Assembly (NCBI GenBank): GCA_964020155.1
Contig: OZ026563.1
Location: 2,019,548 to 2,083,547 of the forward strand
Source: Chondrilla cf. caribensis
Lineage: Eukaryota > Porifera > Demospongiae > Chondrillida > Chondrillidae
Direction of reading: 5' to 3'
DNA length: 64,000 bases
A program made the translations under genes and the position numbers. Under the pieces are notes generated by a model. That model did not search any database. It was not told the origin of the DNA and saw only the letters and a program-made list of their open reading frames with translations. Positions 60,120 to 64,000 of this stretch are shown in pieces (position 1 is the first letter of the stretch; every line of letters begins with the position of its first letter).

Positions 60120-61170
60120 ACACAGAGTACAGTTCTATATGTTAACTGTATCATCTCTCGCAGTGTGTGCTAGTATAAGCCTATCTCGGTTGAGTGCCTC
60201 CCCAGCATAAATAAGACATTTTATCGCATTTGAAAATACTTGTCCATCTAATAAACCAATTATCCGTCTAATAGACCAATTATCCGTCTAATATACGTAC
60301 CTCAGGCTCTGTCTAAAAATGTCCCATTAACCATTGACTGAAGTTATTCCCAGGCGTTCTAAGTTACCTGACTCTACCCTACGTACTACATTATCAACCT
60401 GTCATACACGGGCGTATAATTTAACCCAAATATATCCACCACATGAAAACAAACAATGAAGGTTTTGAAGTCATAGGTCCGTGAAATGAACGCTATTGGC
60501 AATGTGGACAGATAAGTACGATAGATATCGATGAAGACCTCAGTTCGTCACATACTTCTGTTTCCCTCGAGTGTACGAAAGGGCAACTTTCTCCCTTGTA
60601 GCAGTAGCCTTGAGAAAAGTACTTACACAAGCTCATCCCTCCCTAACTGTCCGAGGGGATTCCCCCTTCTCGGCCACCGTACGTACGGGATGACGAGGTA
60701 GGCCCGCGCCACTGCGACTATTCTACACTGCTACAATCCCATAACCGATCCGATATATAGCCATGCAGTTAAAACTAGTTGTGCACCTTGTGCAGAAACT
60801 CGCTTTTGGCATGGCTATGGCGGGATCTTGCAAATTTTGGAAGGGTTGAAAAGGCTATTAAAATGGTAGTGAAGTGATGTTGAAGATAGTGAGGGAATTG
60901 TACAGCTATTTGCGAATGTGTTGTCTGCTCAGAATGGGTTCATATCCAAACAAACAAAACATCCTTGTATGAGAAAATCGCCTCAATTGTCTAGAAAAGG
61001 CATCGTTGACATACTATAGAAAACAATTGGTTCAAAAGACACCCGAATCTCTATTTGGAAGAAAATTGTTGGCCTACATAACAAAACATATACCTACATT
61101 CGGACACAACATATATTTGTTAGTGTGGGGCTCGCCTGATCAGGTACAGTGTGTGCACTATGTGTAACAT
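60120..61170. promoter_or_regulatory. Makorin 5' flank / spacer before the DEG/ENaC gene
   Basis: About 60,540-60,740 is locally CpG-richer and is a plausible makorin promoter and first-exon region. A short ATCCGTCTAATA tandem motif lies at about 60,250-60,298. No coding exon could be fixed. Confidence 0.4.
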
Positions 61171-61175
61171 ATAAA

Positions 61176-62627
61176 TCATGCTGTGGTATTGAGTTTGTTC
61201 TTAGTAGAATCGCTGGCATGGTTGACATAGATGTCAGTTTCACCTAATAGTTCAGGACGTTCACTGGGAGGACAACATTTGCAGCCTCTCCACATTTGGA
61301 AGACTCTATCCTTCAGCTCATCGATAATCCACACTAGTAGCTCACATACAGACACAAGACTGGCTCCAATGAAAAGTCCCATTTGTCCTCCAATGTCAGA
61401 AACAAAATCACCAGGGCCATAGGCAATATTTTCAGAAACTTGTGTTACCGAAAATGATGAGAACTGTATTGTTACAGCAACTGTGTCACTGAATGATCCA
61501 GCTGTTACACTTTGTCCAACTGAAGGAGCTCTAAAAGTGGATGATAGAGTGTATGACAACTGAGGCGTATACTCGCCAGCCACACACTCTGGTGGGCAGT
61601 CAATGTTGAGGTCACGATCGGAAACATCACCAAAGTACACTGCACACAGGGTGCTGTTAACAGTACAGACAGGATAGTTTGTGATGGCACCAGGAGGGGC
61701 ACCTGGAGGGACACACCCACATACCTCTAAAACTTGATCAATGCTCAATTCATTTCGACAGGCTGCAGCACTGTAGGTGGGGTAATATTTCAAAGATTTA
61801 GAGCGCGTACAAGAACCATATCTGGGTTCAAGGAAACTTCGGTTGCTGAACTTGAGCCCCAAATAGCCCTCAAACCCAGCAGGAACCGAGAGAGCAGATA
61901 CAAATGATGGTAACTGTCCTGGGGGGTGTACGATGACAGCTGCTCCAAATTCAAACATGTCACTATAAGCAGAGCTGTTCAAATTTAACCTGACATGCAT
62001 AGCCTGTCTGGTGTTCATTGCAATCAAGGACCCGTCATCATTAGTGGTGAAACATAGGTGAAAATCTATTATTCTTGGAACAAACGTTAGTGAAAGCGAA
62101 GAGCATTCAATACCATTGAAAGTACAATACGAGATGAATTCTTGTGCACTTTGGCCTCCGTCAACGAATAAATCGGTAATCGATACATTTCTCATATCTG
62201 GTGGAATGGATGATTCGCAGGACACGTTTACACCACTAAGTAGGCGCCCTAAACAGTCGAAATAACGAGTTAAATTCTTACTGGTCAAGAAGGAATCCTT
62301 AATTTGGTTACTGTTACAAATGGTGATGGCTGGGAAACTGAGGAACCTGGCTTGTATTATGTCCACACTCGTCGACTTCTGAGCTGCATTCAGACGCATT
62401 CCTCGTTCAATGATGAAGTAAAGTAACCCGGAAAGAACAGAAATGACTACAAGAAGCCAAATTATGCGTCTAATCCACGATTTTCCCCGGAATATTCTAG
62501 CAACTCCGTGTGTGGTGGTGTTCTCTATGTATTCTTTGAATCTCGCGGCGTCCTTGCGTAAAAGTGCCTTCTTGTAAATCGATTCTTCTTTGAGGCTTCG
62601 ACTCGCCTTTCCTCCATCTTCGCTCAT
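61176..62627 (-). CDS. DEG/ENaC/ASIC-family sodium channel subunit (single exon, 483 aa)
   Basis: Intact intronless frame from ATG at 62627. Features in order: cytosolic N-terminus with the family gating motif His-Gly (TTTHGVARIF, about residue 40); TM1 (IIWLLVVISVLSGLLYFI, about residues 54-72); the post-TM1 FPAITICNSN motif; a Cys-rich extracellular domain with several NxS/T sites and paired cysteines (CGCVPPGAPPG, CPPECV); a pre-TM2 segment; and TM2 with the GxS selectivity filter (GGQMGLFIGASLVSVCELLVWII, split here by GAS at about residue 425). A short cytosolic tail follows. The family forms trimeric, amiloride-type Na+ channels gated by protons, peptides or force; the stimulus here is unknown. 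The length is close to the family's usual 450-650 aa. Absence of introns in an intron-rich neighbourhood is notable. Confidence 0.93.
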   Translation of the reverse strand: MSEDGGKASRSLKEESIYKKALLRKDAARFKEYIENTTTHGVARIFRGKSWIRRIIWLLVVISVLSGLLYFIIERGMRLNAAQKSTSVDIIQARFLSFPAITICNSNQIKDSFLTSKNLTRYFDCLGRLLSGVNVSCESSIPPDMRNVSITDLFVDGGQSAQEFISYCTFNGIECSSLSLTFVPRIIDFHLCFTTNDDGSLIAMNTRQAMHVRLNLNSSAYSDMFEFGAAVIVHPPGQLPSFVSALSVPAGFEGYLGLKFSNRSFLEPRYGSCTRSKSLKYYPTYSAAACRNELSIDQVLEVCGCVPPGAPPGAITNYPVCTVNSTLCAVYFGDVSDRDLNIDCPPECVAGEYTPQLSYTLSSTFRAPSVGQSVTAGSFSDTVAVTIQFSSFSVTQVSENIAYGPGDFVSDIGGQMGLFIGASLVSVCELLVWIIDELKDRVFQMWRGCKCCPPSERPELLGETDIYVNHASDSTKNKLNTTA

Positions 62628-62639
62628 GTTGTGTTCCTA

Positions 62640-63160
62640 TTCAGCACGTCACGGCCTTATGAGTGTATGGCACGCATTGTGTAGCTGGCCATGGATGAAG
62701 ATCGATGAAAACCAGTCAGGTATGTGATGACGTCATGATCAGTTACATTTGTGGGCGTGAATCGTTCACTAGCACAAAATGCTGTAGGGGTGTGCAGAGT
62801 CATGTCTCGTTTATGTACAAACATCCCTCCCAATGAATATCATTAAAAAGTCCATGACCATCATTATTGCTATCAAGCCCATGCTATTATTCCTATTACT
62901 TTTACTATCTCTATTATAGTCTCCATGTATATTTTATTTCAAAGTACATTAAATTATCATTATTCATTGTCACTGTACTGTATTATACACCGCGCATCAT
63001 ACTGATTTAGGAGTGGTGAGCCTCTTTTACTTAACAGGTTTTGGAACAGGTATGCATTTGTAACAATTAATCATAATAATATTATTAATTGAAATTTGCT
63101 TCATCAGAATCTTAAAAACTAGTGCAATATTATATTATTATAGTGTGTGTTTCATATGAT
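62640..63160. other. Spacer, no gene seen
   Basis: AT-rich sequence between the DEG/ENaC 5' end and the 3' end of the next minus-strand gene. It should contain the DEG/ENaC promoter, but no motif is convincing. Confidence 0.5.
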
Positions 63161-63163
63161 TCA

Positions 63164-63363
63164 TCAATTTAATGCAGTCTCCTCTCGTTCTATCTTCTGT
63201 TTGGTATTCATTCTAGAACCGTTTGAGCTGCCTTTGGCCCAAAAGGCCCCAGTGGTGAGTGAGTAGGTAATTTTGATTTTGTCTGCATTGGGTAATGCTG
63301 GCATGACAGACACTGAAGGCAGACTACAGGTCAGACTGGTTCTGGTGCGGGCAGACTCCACAC
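63164..63363 (-). CDS. Terminal exon of an unidentified minus-strand gene
   Basis: An AG acceptor (CCTGTGTACAG just upstream on the minus strand) opens a frame of about 66 codons ending in TGA at 63164-63166. It contains SARTRTSLTCSLPSVSVMPAL and a basic Lys/Arg/Glu-rich tail (KQKIEREETALN). The rest of the gene lies to the right. No family recognised. The Ser/Thr-rich then charged composition would fit a disordered cytosolic or nuclear C-terminus. It could be spurious, since only a single exon is visible. Confidence 0.45.
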
Positions 63364-64000
63364 CTGTACACAGGATACAGACAAAACAAAATGTGAAATT
63401 GAGTAAACGTAGAACAATCTAGTCATACAAGGTATTGAATTAACCTTTATATAACTGTGTGAACTTTTGATATTAAACATGTGAATGCCACATTCACCAG
63501 GAAAACTACACATCTAATGGGATTACACCACCAATGAATTGGCTGGCATCACTATCACATACGTACATATTTGTTCAATCGTTTATGTACTGAAAGTATG
63601 CATGTACATTGCAAAATGGACAATTATTTTACCTTGTAACTTAGTATTTTGAATCATAATATTCTATGACAAGACAATCCTGACCACATAACTATAATAT
63701 AATACACCCATACTTGAAGGATATCCCATGTTGACCCCTGGAATGGGGTTACATGTACAGCACAGATAGGTCTAAGGTAACATTGCTGTCCATTGCCATT
63801 GTACATAATGGATGTGGTGTATTATGTATGACTTACATGGTATGTACGTACATACATACGCATATACGTACGTACATACGTATAAACCTGTGTGCACAGT
63901 CTAATGAATAGTTACGTATTATAAGTAAAATATAAACAGTATATTCATTAGATCATTGGAAAATTCCACTTCTGTTTCGAGCAAAATGGACACAGAACAG
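63364..64000. other. Probable intron of the rightmost gene
   Basis: AT-rich, with ACGTACATACGTA-type microsatellite sequence at about 63,840-63,890. No second exon could be identified. Confidence 0.4.

Noticed and set aside
60617..60640. GT donor (GTGTAAGT) with an upstream ATG as makorin exon 1
   Set aside because: Joining ATGAGCTTGT to the 60113 exon gives an immediate stop, so it cannot be the start exon as read.

Overview
The window is animal nuclear DNA, most likely from a sponge (demosponge-like). Genes are split by many short GT-AG introns. Long CA/TG microsatellites and many small DNA transposons (MITEs) fill introns and spacers. The genes are metazoan: UBR4, makorin, SMYD, DEG/ENaC, and a secreted collagen plus lectin-like family whose head resembles predicted proteins I know from sponges and cnidarians. 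All gene models are manual: splice sites were chosen by homology and frame. The summed exon lengths are divisible by three for UBR4 (7212 nt), SMYD (1491 nt), makorin (1095 nt) and the collagen-like genes.

Region 1 (1-15.3 kb, minus strand): a tandem array of collectin-like genes. Each has a signal peptide, Gly-X-Y repeats, a short helical neck and a fibrinogen/intelectin-like cysteine-rich head. Copy A is cut by the left edge, B and C look complete, D has lost its middle exon, E is a doubly truncated fossil, and a further decayed remnant lies near 15.1 kb. An intronic 25-bp minisatellite sits at the same place in four copies and varies from about 2 to 16 units.

Region 2 (15.4-17.5 kb): a 35-bp minisatellite split by a GC-rich foldback element and by a 5'-truncated retroelement with a 15-bp target-site duplication.

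Region 3 (17.76-41.18 kb, plus strand): 44 exons encoding the C-terminal 2403 residues of UBR4, a giant E3 ubiquitin ligase. No N-terminal exon is visible upstream. Either the collagen array sits in one very large antisense UBR4 intron, or the gene has been rearranged. Its introns hold an elongator tRNA-Met gene, a decayed hAT transposon, several MITEs and many microsatellites, some growing directly out of splice sites.

Region 4 (41.2-44.5 kb): an AT-rich convergent spacer with a mariner-type MITE and an unexplained GC-rich block. Region 5 (44.54-50.63 kb, minus): a 13-exon SMYD-type SET/MYND lysine methyltransferase. Region 6 (50.96-52.72 kb): a satellite of about 190 bp. Region 7 (53.08-60.11 kb, minus): a makorin-type RING E3 ligase with CCCH zinc fingers; its first exon is not resolved. 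Region 8 (61.18-62.63 kb, minus): an intact single-exon DEG/ENaC channel. The terminal exon of an unidentified minus-strand gene lies at 63.16-63.36 kb.

The housekeeping and regulatory genes (UBR4, makorin, SMYD) show no obvious pathway link. The most unusual part is the collectin-like array: amino-acid changes between copies cluster in a few head loops, set in an almost invariant framework.
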